Of a DNA stretch of 64,000 nt, positions 47,663-59,363 are shown in pieces; within the stretch, counting starts at the first letter, position 1; each line of letters begins with the position of its first letter. A program made the translations under genes and the position numbers. The DNA is from Tricholomella constricta (taxonomy: Eukaryota > Basidiomycota > Agaricomycetes > Agaricales > Lyophyllaceae): contig JAACJP010000043.1 of assembly GCA_013368375.1 (NCBI GenBank), positions 248,001-312,000 of the forward strand. The letters run 5' to 3'. The notes beneath the pieces are model-generated. The model was given only the letters and a program-made list of their open reading frames with translations. It searched no databases and was not told the origin of the DNA.

Positions 47663-49913
47663 TTATTTGCGTGCATATTTACTGTATTTACTGTCCATGC
47701 GTATCTGTTTCCCATGCTTCCAAAAGAGCCACGGCCTGAAGCCGTATGGTCGACGCTGCCTTCTGTCTTGAGGACGAGGGACGTATGCAGGACACCCAAG
47801 AGCAATAGCCACAACAGCCAACGTCGTGTTTCCCTTCCCATATCCAAGAGCATGGTACATGTCCGGCGCGAACAGGGGGAACCCAAACCCTGCTATCGAA
47901 CGCAAAAAGGAAACGGCAGCGAAGACTTTGCGTGTATGCAAATACCCGAGTTAGCCATCTGACGAAGGCTTGGGATATGCACTAGCTCACCGGAAGCGGC
48001 ATGCAATGTGAACGCATCTACGACGTATGTCTGGATCGACTGGAAAAGGAGGATAATCCCCGCTCCGATGGATGCAATCCCCTATAATGACAAAGTTAAC
48101 AAAGTAGCTCGGACGCGTTATGATCATACGGCTAATCAAACGTCTGCTTACGATATCTGTGACAATCCAATGGACACGCGCTTGCACCGCCCATACAGCA
48201 ATGAGCAAATCCGCGGGGAGAATCACGGTGCCCGGCATCACAGACGCTGTAGCGCGTCACTGATCAGCTTTCAATTTCTCGCGATCGAAGAACAAGGGTG
48301 ATGGATAGACAAGATACCCACGAAGTCGGAACTCGGGCTCGCCGACGCCGTTGTTCTTGCGCTTGAAATGTATATATATGCGGTCCATGTATCGTGCATT
48401 GATTTGCGAGGCGAGGGTTAGGCCGACGCCGACTGCGATGTAGTGCAGCCCAGCGATGCTCTTTTCTGGCGATAGGTGCTCTCGAATATAGCAGGCATGG
48501 TGGTGAGGAATACTAGAGGTTGTCAGAGCGTACACCTTTACTGAAAAGGAGCTGGCGCTTACGGTAGAATAGACCGTAGATGAAGGCCATGTAGATCCCG
48601 AATAGTTGGACTATTTTTTCTCGTGCGAAGAGGGCAAATGGGCGGGTTAGGGCTTTGGAGAAGATCTGTGACCACCTAGGAAAGTCGAGGTTAAAATCGT
48701 GTGAGGGTAGATAGCATAAAGTATTACTGACTCACGAACACTCTCCTGCTGCTTCAAAAACAGTGTGCACATCTTCCTTCTGACCTTTTTCAGCATCGAG
48801 CGTTTTTCTGATTTTTTCTGCTTTGCGTTCGAGCAGAAGGGGAGCGTATGCTGAAGATTGGGTCAGAAACACAGAAAACGAGGTATACGCCATACTTTCT
48901 TGGAGGAAAAATAAGCCTGAGATTTGAATGGCGGCATCGACTATACTCGTCGACCGGAACTGCACGAATCTTGAATATCTGTACTTCCTGATCAAGGGAT
49001 GGAATTTACCACCCAGCGCCACGTGGACCGTTCAGCAATCCTGAAAGGCCGTTAGTGAGGGGGCGCGGACATCTCGCCAAAGCGTATCATGCGCCGCAAA
49101 CAGGTCCAACGACGGGTCCGAGCAAGGGGGCAAGAGAATAAATCGCAATCGCTTTTCCTCTTTCCTCGGGGTGTCAGACATCTCCAAGAACTCCACCACC
49201 AATCTGGGAAAGAGGGGCCGAAGTCGGCAACAATATATATCGTCCACAGGAGTAAAACGTACGGATAGCGGCGCGCTGCCACCTAAACCAGACAGGAATT
49301 GAAAGGCGATGAACTGTCCCTTGTTCTGTGCGAAACCGCATCCCAAATTCCATGCTGATCACAGTCCAGTTTAAAGAAACTTGGGATACTACATTGGCGA
49401 CGAGGCTTACCTAGGTAAAACAGATTCGACAATTGGAGTATTCGTGACCTTCCGTAAATCTCACTGGTGGGCCCAGGAACTGAGTCTTGTCTTAACAATT
49501 GTTACGAAGAGAGGCAATCGTCAGAGAAGACTTACAAGGGGTCCCATGGCTATAGAAAACGTCAGCACGATGTACCAAAGCAAGAATTGATCCAGGACTC
49601 ACCATAGCCCAGCACGAAAATAAATGTCATCGTTGCAATCACTACATTCTGCGTTACGCCAAAGTCACTTGCGACCTGCGACGTTGCGCGTGCAAACATA
49701 GAGGAGGATACGGGGGATATAAACGTGAATGAAGACACAACCAGAGTGGCAGCCCATCGCGCTAGAGACTCACTTTTTGGGATTGGCGGGATCCTTGGGT
49801 CCATCCCAATCCACGATGATGGCATCGATCGACTCGCCCGCCTCCTCTCGCTTGGTAGACTCCCCCTCGCCGTCTGTCGGTGTTAAACTCGTTTCGTCAA
49901 TGTTGCGGGGCAT
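47663..49913 (-). pseudogene. DHA1-type MFS transporter, left copy (inactivated)
   Basis: This aligns throughout with the intact transporter at 55,454-57,809, starting at ATG 49913 (MPRNIDETS) and ending at TAA 47663. Lesions: a 51-bp deletion at about 49,757 removes the acceptor of intron 1 and the codons for WPYRRK; TGA at 49,174-49,176 replaces the Trp of GDVWHPEER; and the donor after GPVCGAW reads AT instead of GT (about 49,088). Remaining exons still show membrane helices such as FAAVSFLRSIAGFGFPLFAP. It cannot give a normal protein. Confidence 0.87.
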
Positions 49914-49977
49914 GGTGGAGGGCGTGGGATGCGGCGGTGGCCGCGCTAATTGCTTTTATGCGACTTTGTGAGAGAGT

Positions 49978-50631
49978 CGAAGGACGTTGCGGTGTAGCCA
50001 GGTTCTTCCTTGTCACACTGCAGGTTCGTGATTCCTCCCAGCGGCGGTGGCCGTGGATGCGGCTTCGGTGAATTATCTGTACAGTAAAATCAGAGGATTC
50101 CTGTGGCAAATAAGTGATCTCTTACCGCCGTCCAAGTTGGGCCCTATTTCCATCATCATCTTCTTCTTTCGCATGAGACTGGCCAAGTAGCGAGAACATT
50201 TCACTTCTTCGGTAATTCCAACTTCGTTCCGGTCCTTCGCATGCTCCTCTTCCTCCGTGAAGATCCAGTTTCTAAACTTTCGCCATTTCGCATAGTCGAT
50301 CTTGTAACGCGCGGCGGCGCGTTCCTTCGAGTCCGCAAGGGCGTCGTACCGCTCTTGTAGCTGCTTGACTTCCCGCGCAAGCCGCTCGGAGTTGGATTTA
50401 TGTCTAGACGCGTCGGCTCTACGGTAAATACGCGTCAGTTATCATCGACGACACATGATCTATGTAAGCTCGCTTGAATTCCTTTTCTCTCGCCTGTGTG
50501 GCCCGTATTTCAGCTTGTAATTGCTCCTGGTCTCTCTTTCACGTCTCTAGAAGGAGTTCCGACTTCTCGTTCTCTGCTTGCGCTGCAGCAAGCTCCCCCT
50601 GCAGTGTCTCGACCCGCTCTAAGCAATCCTT
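49978..50631 (-). pseudogene. Displaced internal fragment of ctp1
   Basis: About 654 bp match 12,921-13,571 in the same orientation, with some substitutions and small indels. The fragment contains the 3' part of coiled-coil exon 1, intron 1, all of exon 2, intron 2 and the start of exon 3. Since introns are retained, it arose from DNA. It begins right after the shared 60-bp upstream flank of the left transporter and stops abruptly in exon 1, with no ATG and no C-terminal domain. It cannot encode Ctp1. Confidence 0.9.
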
Positions 50632-51450
50632 TTCCACGTCCAAGTTCCCTCCCAATCTCCTAACAGCGACCACACGCCTTTTGGGCACACACAGCTGTAT
50701 TTACACGAGTCGTCAATCTGACATCGATCACCGCCTCAGACCCTTGCACATCAATTTCAAGTCCCAAGGCCGTCTTGATCCACAATCGATCGCGTCGATG
50801 AAGCATCGCACATGGGATTCTGAGTTTATTCACGGAGGTAAGTTCTATTTCCAGACTTGACCGTTTCTTTTCTCTGTCAGATCTATTACGATCGCCTGAC
50901 TACGACCACGCGTCGTTGGGGCACACAGAGATGGGCGATGGACAGTGGGCTCAGACACTCAAGGTGCGCGATTCGACTGACTGACTATATCTACACGCGT
51001 CATCATTCTGACATCGATTACAATTCAGACACTCGCACATTAACTTCGAAATAAAAGCCCTATGATACACGCGGGAGGGATAGAAAAGGCGAAATCGAAT
51101 ATATATATGGTCGGACCACACGGTATATGAGTAATCTACGGCGGTGTATACGTGTTACTGACTACATCTACTGACTACATCAAGAACGCGACTGGGACGC
51201 ATGGCGGGCACGAGGGCCTGTTCGGGCGCCTCGTCATCTCGGGTCGGGAACTTGGAGTGAGAGCGAAAAGTTGAGGGGCGAAGTGCACGGAAGGTTACCG
51301 TGTGGGAGAGGTCTTGTCTGCAGGCACGCGCTACGGGTCCCACGAAAATGATAACACCCATGCAAAGTCCATGGTCATCATTGATTGGAAGAGCTCCGTG
51401 TGAGAGCAAGTACAGGAATGATAACAAAGAGTGAATGTTGTGCATAAAAT
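50632..51450. other. Intergenic region with short direct repeats
   Basis: Segments with gtcaatctgacatcgatcac near 50,720 and tcattctgacatcgattaca near 51,005 are imperfect repeats, each in a context of cacacag and tcagac. No gene was recognised. The right-hand part is probably the 3' flank of FunK1 copy 3. Confidence 0.4.
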
Positions 51451-54400
51451 CTAGGATAGACTATCCTTATGTTCTTCCACAACTTTCTCCAAAACCGCAG
51501 CTACTTCATGAGGTTTGACCTCATCTCTTGAAAAAAAGGCGGTTTCTCCTCTTGGTAGCTTAACCTTCATCCACAGGGCCTGCTGAAGTACCATTAACGC
51601 GGCGTGGTGGGAATCCATGAGCCCCGGCTCCTCCTCTTCCGTGAGTCCCGGCTCCTGCTCTTCCGTGAGCCCCGGCTCCTGCTCTTCCATGAGCCCCAGC
51701 TCCGAGACACCCGTCCAGAACTTGAGGCCGTCTGAAGTCAAAACTTTTAACCACTCAGATCCAAATCCGAAAAAGGTGCGTTTGCGTTCCCCCAGCTCCT
51801 GCATGGGCTCGTTATTGTCTGCCCAGCGTTGCACCGCTGTTGGCCAGAGTGGGAAGATTCTCCGTGGCGCGTCTGGGTAGCAGTTTGGAGCCGGGGTATC
51901 GAAGGTGAACATCGAAAGGTAGACAACGAAGAACATGCTCTGCAGCTGCGAGAAATGTAGTCAGTGAGTGTCGCGGGATAATGTTAGATAGTATGACTCA
52001 CATCATCATAGACAGAGTTTTGCGACCCAAGGAGAAGTGGGATGGACATGAACGGTGTCGTGCCCTGATGCAAGTCAGTAAAGAGATCGCGTCATCACAA
52101 CAGTCAGTGTATTTGAACTTACAGTGCGAAAATCCGGCTGTTCTTTCCCTTCTTCTCCTGACGGTTTCTTGGGTACCTGCTATCAAAGACAGCTGTGAGA
52201 GCGGACCATATGAAACTCGCCAACCGAGAATTACCAGCTTGACCCTCCCCCTTCGTGACACCCAATTTTCCTCTGTAGATGGCACGCTCTCCGGAATAGA
52301 GGCAGCCATGTCAAGGTCGTGGAGGCCACCAGACGAAGGCATAGAGGCGGATTGGCGACGGACAAGTGCAGCCTCGACCCGTTTACCATCACTAGAATCT
52401 ATGTCGACGTATTCACATTTCTTGTTGGGATTGGTATATTTTTCGTCTAAAACGATGTTTCCGAAACTGATGTCGCGATGCATTATGCCTGCGTCCTGCA
52501 GTTCACCAATTGCTGCAAGCTCATCAGATAGGGGGATAAGCAGGATATCAGTCTGAGCGCTCACCTTTGAAGGCGCCGATGATAGCACCGTAGAACTCAT
52601 AGGCCGTCTCAAACTGTGCCAAGGTGCGTTTGAACGGCGAAATTGTGACGATTTCCTCGCGATCTTTCAAGGCGGATCTCGTAACTTTCAGCATTTTCGC
52701 CGAGCCTCCCAGGCTGCGCACGACGTCCAATATTTTTCCCATATACCAAACGCTGTAAAGAAATGCTTGAATTCATAAGAAAGAAAGAAACGATATAAAA
52801 AGGACACACTCGGTCGGCAAGAGCACATGCTTTAATGTCCCTGCATCCTGTGCTTTTTTCGCTTTGATCAGAATGTCTTGCGTATAGGCTTCAGTTTGGA
52901 TATCTGCGCAGTAGAATTTCAGAGCGTATGGACCAATGAATATGGGCATGTGAGAATCGATCTTGTGGACTGAGGCCAGCGACTCCCTTTCGGACCCGGA
53001 CACTTCCCTGTATGCGCACCAGATCCGCGTGCACCGTCCGACCAGGGAGCCTCGGTCCTCGAGGAGATACTTGGTGTAATATCGAGTATGAGTCTCGGTC
53101 GACACTAGAGTCTCTGGAAGATGGCGCTTGCTGTTCTCCAGGGTAACGAAGTTGACCTCTCTGTAGCGGTACTTTGCTGGCAGCGCAGGATCTCGCGTAG
53201 AAGAACTAGCACCGGCGGTCCGTGCTTTCTTCAAGTCCGGCTGATCATCTGTATTTGTTGAGGGTGCTGGGCGCTTTTTACCGGTCGTCGCCTCTGATTC
53301 TGGCAACGAAGGCGCCTCCGTGTCCCGCAACGAAAACGCTGGGTGAAGACCGAGCTCCTCGTTCGTCGCCAACGTAATACCGAGCGCTAGCCGGATAGCT
53401 TCGATGACACCACAGCCGATATCCTTCTTGAAATAACACTCCTCTACACCCATTGCATCGGCACGTAAAATCCCTAACTTGTTCTTCGTTGCCATTAAAC
53501 CCAGGCAAAAGCGTAGCCATGGTTGAGTACGTCGCTGCTGGCGCATATAAACGGAGCATTGCACCACAGCTGCCTTCATGTCTGATTGCTTGGCCTCGCC
53601 GGGTAGTAAGATATTAGGGAAGCAGACACGCGACATATCCAGGTAATCGGAATCATGATGCTTCGTTATGGCATCGACGACCCACTTGGGCGGAAGAGGG
53701 AACTGCTTCGCATCCAGCTCTTTCGATAACTCCTTTAGATTCATCAGCAACTCGGCAGGAGTGTCGACACAAGAGGAGTATGGGTCACGAATTTCCGTCT
53801 TATCGTTTCCGTCGTCTATCGCAGAGGGCTCCCCACGAGTTAAAGCGGCGACATTATCGTTGGAGCCAGTAGTATCGGCAAACTGCAAAGCCGGAGGTGG
53901 AAGTTCTGTATCCGGTGGCAGTTCAAAATCTAGTCGGGGAGAAGTCTCGGTACCTGTAGAGCGCCAGTAAGGAGCTGCGCGAACACGGATGCAAGCACGC
54001 TCACTCTTTGCAAAGACCAATGCCGACAAAGCAGGAGAGCATTGAAACAGCTCAGGAAAATTGCTTTTGATGAAGCGTACCGCAGACGGTTTTCCTTGAT
54101 ATTCTTTCAAACGCGTTGGGTCACGTTCAGAGGTGGATACAAACGCGGACGACGGCAGGACAACCAGATCAGGCTGGCAATCTTGACCATCGGGCGATTG
54201 AAGTGGCAGCACATGGTGTGGGCGGGGTAGAGTGGTGAAACGGCTGGTAGGTGTACGGTTCTGTAGGCCTGCGTGATCGGTTATTCCTGCAGAAAGGTAG
54301 GCCCCCATTCCAATGGCGTTAAAGAAATGCTCAGCCCCAAGCTCTGTTCCGGTGCCAAGTTCCTTCTTATTCCATGTCCAGGCGTACCCTTTCTCCAATT

Positions 54401-54842
54401 CGGATGCTTTAAGACCGCTTGATACAGCATGCGCCCATGATGCCGCGTCGGTGCAAGCTTGAGGCCACTCCTCCTTTGTGAGCTCCTTGCTGCTTAGTTC
54501 GACAGTGAGAAGCTTGCAATGTAGGAACGACAGCATGATGCGAGCGGCTAGCGAGAGAGACACGACATTACCGAAGGCATGGTCCACGAGATCAGCGCTG
54601 TTCCAGCGACGGTCAAGCAACTCGCTCGTGAATCCTTTGACGACTTGCTCCCTCGTCAGTGTTCCCGAGTGAATCGTGTTTGAAAGCTTGACTGAGGTAC
54701 CCTTGTCGGGCCCCTGTAGTGTGGTTGTTCGCTGGGTCTGTTAACGTTCCTGACGTTCTGCACGGTTTGAGGGGCGTACGGATTTGATATTGTTGGTATA
54801 TCTCGGCTGGGTAAGCAAGGTGATGTCCTCAGGTATCTGCAT
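51451..54842 (-). CDS. FunK1-type fungal protein kinase, copy 3 (intact)
   Basis: Proposed exons are 54842-54780, 54737-52810, 52752-52565, 52512-52235, 52176-52123, 52064-52002 and 51945-51451. They give 1022 codons in register; the first 42-bp intron is the least certain. The N-terminal helical region contains HSGTLTREQVV and LLDRRW. The kinase part has SLASVHKI, FKRTLAQFETAYEFYGA, HRDISFGNIVL as the catalytic loop, LHDLDMAA in the place of DFD/DFG, and GTTPFM. The C-terminal lobe carries a tandem octapeptide repeat (EEQEPGLT variants) absent from copies 1 and 2. It is the intact kinase of the right-hand FunK1-MFS block. Substrate unknown; nothing suggests regulation by the adjacent transporter. 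Confidence 0.88.
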
Positions 54843-55453
54843 GTGGCATTTGAGCGACGGGGGAATCTGAGCTGAACACCATCCGCACCTCTACTGCCAC
54901 CGCGATGGCCACAGGACGGCGCGGTCGCGCGGTGCGATTGTGCGAATTCTTCGGGCCCATTGTTGGACGAAAGATTATAGCATATTATGAGTAGTTGACG
55001 GTGAAAAGGATGTGTTGCAGTTCACGATGGTGGTGGGTGGCGAATCCCATGTTGCCCTCTATTGTTTGTATTATAGATTAGATTAGATGTCCAGTACTCC
55101 GAGTCCCCATTCTCCTCATTTGTAATTAATGAACCTGCTCATATTCAACTTAAGCGCGTGTCTAGATGAATACTACTGAGAGTAATTCGTACTAAACTAT
55201 ATATGCATTGAATAACTAGTAAATATATTGTACAAAGATGCAGCAAGGCGATATACCCGCATTCTAATGATGATCATAAACGTGAATATCAGGAGATGTA
55301 ATGTGGGGGGTATGTATGTACAATGTATATGCAATGTCCCAAGGCCCATTAGCAAAGATAGAAGGGCATCAAAAATCATCAAAGACGTATCCGGGGGGGA
55401 AGAAAAGTATATGGGATCCAAAATGACTTTCCTTTTCCTTTGCTCCATTGTTG
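54843..55453. other. Intergenic region of the right FunK1-MFS block
   Basis: No gene seen. The piece from 55,190 to 55,400 is shared with 47,390-47,600 and contains the AT-rich 3' flank of the transporter. Confidence 0.45.
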
Positions 55454-57809
55454 TTATTTGCGCGCATATTTGCTTTCCATGCGTATCTGTTTCCCATACT
55501 TCCAGAAGAGCCAGGGCCTGAAGCGATACACGGCGTGGTCAGCGCTGCTCTGCCTTGAGAAGGACGAGTGGGGATGGGGGGACGTACGCCGGACACCCAA
55601 GAGTAATAGCCACAACAGCCAATATCGTGTTTCCCTTCCCATATCCAAGAGCATGGTACATCGCCGGCGCAAAAAGGGGGAACCCAAAGCCCGCTATCGA
55701 GCGCAAAAAGGAAACGGCAGCAAAGGCTGGCGTACATGAAAGGAAAAAAGGCAAAATCAGTCATCCGCAATCTGCCAAAGGTCCTGCAAGGTTGGGGGGT
55801 ATGTCAAGCACTGGCTCACCGGAAGCGGCATGTAATGTGAACGCATCTACGACATATGTCTGGATCGACTGGAAGAGGAGGATGATCCCCGCTCCAACGA
55901 ACGCAATACCCTACAAGAAAAACAAAGTAGCTCGGACGCGTTCAAGATCATACGGCTAATCAGATGCATGCTTACGATATCTGTTACAATCCAATGGACA
56001 CGCTTCTGCGCCGCCCACCCAGCAATAAGCAAGCCCGCGGGGAGAATCACGGTGCCGGGCACCATAGACGCTGTCGCGCGTCAGTAATCAGCTTTCCAAG
56101 TTCTCGCGATCGAAGAAGAAGAAGGGTGATATATAGATAGACAAGACACCCACGAAGACGGAACTCGGGCTCGCCGACGCCGTTGTTCTTGCGCTTGAAA
56201 TGTATATATATGCGGTCCATGTATCGTGCGTTGATTTGCGAGGCGAGGGTTAGGCCGACGCCGAGTGCGATGTAGTGCAGTCCGGCGATGCTCTTTTTCT
56301 GGCGGTAGGTGCCCTCGAAGATAGCAGGCATGGTGGTGAGGAATACTAGAGGATTTCGTCAGAGCGTACACCTTGAAAGGAAAGGAGCTGGCGCTTACGG
56401 TAGAATAGACCGTAGATGAAGGCCATGTAGATCCCGAATAGTTGGACGATTTTTTCCCGCGCGAAGAGGGCAAATGGACGGGTTAGAGCTTTAGAGAAGA
56501 TTTGCGACCACCTAGGAAAGTCGAGGTCAATATCGTTTGAGGGTAGATAGCATGAATCGCTATTAACTCACGAACGCTCTCCTGCTGCTTCGAAAACAGT
56601 GTGGACATCTTTCTTCTCACCTTTTTCAGCGTCGAGCGTTCTTCTGATTTGTTCTGCTTTGCGTTCGAGCAGAAGGGGAGCGTATGCTGATGATATGGGT
56701 CAGAAACACAGAAAATGACGCGTTGAAGTCATTACGCCATACTTTCTTGGAGGAAAAATAGGCCTGAGATTTGAATGGCGGCATCAACTATACTCGTCGA
56801 CCAGAACTGCACATATCTTTAATATCTGTACTTTCTAATCAATGGATGGAGCTTACCACCCAGCGCCACGTAGACCGTTCAGCAATCCTGAAAGGGCGGT
56901 TAGTAAGGGGGCGCGGAAGTCTACTCAAGACGTACCATGCGCCGCAAACGGGTCCAACGACGGGTCCAAGCAAGGGGGCAAGGGAATAAATCGCAATCGC
57001 TTTTCCTCTTTCCTCTGGATGCCAGACATCTCCAAGAACTCCACCACCAATCTGGGAAAAGGGGCCGAGGTCGGCGACAAGATATCATTCACAGGTGGAA
57101 AACGTACAGATAGCGGCGCGCTGCCACCTAAACCAGAAAGGAATCGAAAGGCGATGAATTGTCCCTTGTTCTGTGCGAAACCGCATCCCAAATTCCATGC
57201 TAATTACAGTTCAGTTCGAATAAACTTGAGATACTAGATGGGCGATCGGGGGCTTACCTAGGTAAAACAGATTCGACAGTTGGAGTACTCGTGACCTTCC
57301 GTAAATCTCACTGAGAGGGCCGAGGAACTAAATCTTGTCTTAACGATTGTTACGAAGAGAGATGACCGTCAGAGAAGACTTACAAGGGGTCCCATAGCTA
57401 TAAGAATCGTCGGCACGATGTCCTGAAGCAAGAATTGTAGCACTCACCATAACCCAGCACGAAAATAGAAGTCATCATTGCAATCACTACGTTCTGCGTT
57501 ACGCCAAAGTCACTTGCAACCTGCGACGTTGCGGGTGCAACCATAGAGGATGATACGGGGGATATAAACGTGAATGAAGACACAACCAGAGTTGCAGCCC
57601 ACTTTCGGCGATAAGGCCAGCTACGACGGAAGTGAGCAAGCTCGTCTCTGAGTCGCGCTAGAGACTCACTTTTTTGGATTGGCAGGATCCTTAGGCCCAT
57701 CCCAGTCCACAATGACGGCATCATTCGACTCTCCCGCCTCCTCTCGCTTGGTAGACTCCCCTTCGCCGTCCGTCGGTGTTAGACTCGTTTCGTCAATGTT
57801 GCGGGGCAT
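55454..57809 (-). CDS. DHA1-type MFS transporter, right copy (intact)
   Basis: This starts with ATG 57809 (MPRNIDETSLTPTDGE). The N-terminal tail ends DWDGPKDPANPK and is spliced over a GTGAGT..TAG intron to NWPYRRKWAATL, entering helix 1. SSSMVAPATSQVASDFG, the GRSRVLQLS-type motif-A loop, GDVWHPEERGKAIAIYSLAPLLGP, STWRWV followed by FWSTSIVDAA, and a large central loop with LERKAEQIRRTLDAEKG follow. The second half contains HYIALGVGLTLASQINARY, VPGTVILPAGLLIAGW and FLRSIAGFGFPLFAPAMYHAL, and ends KYGKQIRMESKYARK. Around ten introns separate these blocks; none of those checked is broken. Related proteins export polyamines or drugs. It differs clearly from the transporter at 19.5 kb. Confidence 0.87.
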
Positions 57810-59363
57810 GGTGGAGGGCGTGAGATGCGGCGATGGCCGCTCTAATTGCTTTTATGCGACTTTGTGAGAGAGCGGATGAATATCCGGCCATGCATATGCA
57901 TGATGACATTTGCAAATTGAAATAACTTCCGCACATGTTGCCGGCGGTGCCGGTTACGAAAATAGATGTCATGTGCCTCTCCCCGAATCTGGGGGAGACG
58001 GAGAGAAAGAAACAATATGAAAAGTGAAAGTGCTTATATGCTTGAACGACGACTTACAGAAGACAAGTTGGGACCTTCCTGCCCATAAGGACTTATACTG
58101 ACATACCTTATGGCATATTGTACGCTTTGATGAATGTAAAGCACTCTGATTGTCAGGGTTTGCTGACGCATGACTCTGCACGTTGCGCGTGTAAATAGCA
58201 GATAGAGTAAGGATCTCAGAGTGTAGCGACGTCCCAAGGTTGTGCAATGTGCACGACGTGCCACGCGAGCAACCCCGCTGCTCCCCGCTGTCAACGGATC
58301 TCGGATGCCTAGCCGCAACTTCGTAATCAGCGTGGCGTTGCTGACGTAACGAAGTCGGGAGTTGAATTCCTTTTCTATTTCTATTTCTTGTTTTCGTTTT
58401 CGTTTATCTGAACGTAACCTCCTCTTTTCTCTGTTCTCCCAGTGCTGCCGCTCTAATCTTCACAACTTATAGGCGCCTGCAATCCAGTGACTTTATCACA
58501 ATCTGGAGTTTTAGAATGCTCTATTTTGGGTTGATTCTACCACGCTTTTGCCTTACTTTGGAATACATATCTGACAATAATTGGAGGTATCCTACTATAG
58601 TCAATAGCATATACACTTTCCAAACTGCGAGCTAGTGCTCAATCGTCTTATGTTCATCGCGGGGATCCTTGTTCCTTGAAGGCGGCTCCTCCCAGTGCAG
58701 GACAGGCTGTACACGATCGAGAGCGTCGAGGCCTCGATCTGAGGCTTCAATAAGAAGGGGTTGAGGAGCTGAATGGAACGAATGCGTGGCAAGGGTAACA
58801 ATGCCATTATTCCTCCCATGAGGTGTGTCAACTTTCTGAACCGACGCGCAGTGCTCGAAAGCACATCGTATTGGGATTCGCAGATTCGAAGCCGTGTGGA
58901 AGCTATCGAAGGATTTTCTACTGTTCCATGGCGTGTCACGATCAGGGTAGCCGCACTTTCAAGCATCTATTTCGCACATATTTCCCACTAATTTGATGCG
59001 AGGCCTGCGATTGGAAAAGGCAAATAATCCTGCCAGATATATACTATGCCCGGGCTGATTTGAGGCTCAATAAATGTCTGCTTATTTCACTGCACGGAAC
59101 CCGATGAGAATATCTTCTCAGCTAAGGTCACCTTTTTATTCCTCTCATCGACCACAGCCCAACAAAGCATGCACTGCCACGATGTGCCTATTTTTAGAAA
59201 CCACCTGAAGCCATCCCAGTGAAGTTTCGCTGTATGTACACGTACTATACGTATCGAGATAAATAATTAGAAACAGTGGTATCCAAACAAATCGACGCTT
59301 TAGTAAAACAACGGGAGTAGAAACTTGGAAGAGTCATGGATCCCCGCGATTGGAAGGAATCTT
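57810..59363. other. Intergenic region, no gene recognised
   Basis: The first 60 bp are shared with the flank of the left transporter (49,914-49,977) and probably include its core promoter. The rest shows pyrimidine-rich tracts near 58,380 and frames of up to 120 codons without family resemblance. Confidence 0.4.

Noticed and set aside
50474..50860. Plus-strand frame of 128 codons
   Set aside because: Most of it lies antisense to the displaced ctp1 fragment and the rest is short-repeat sequence.
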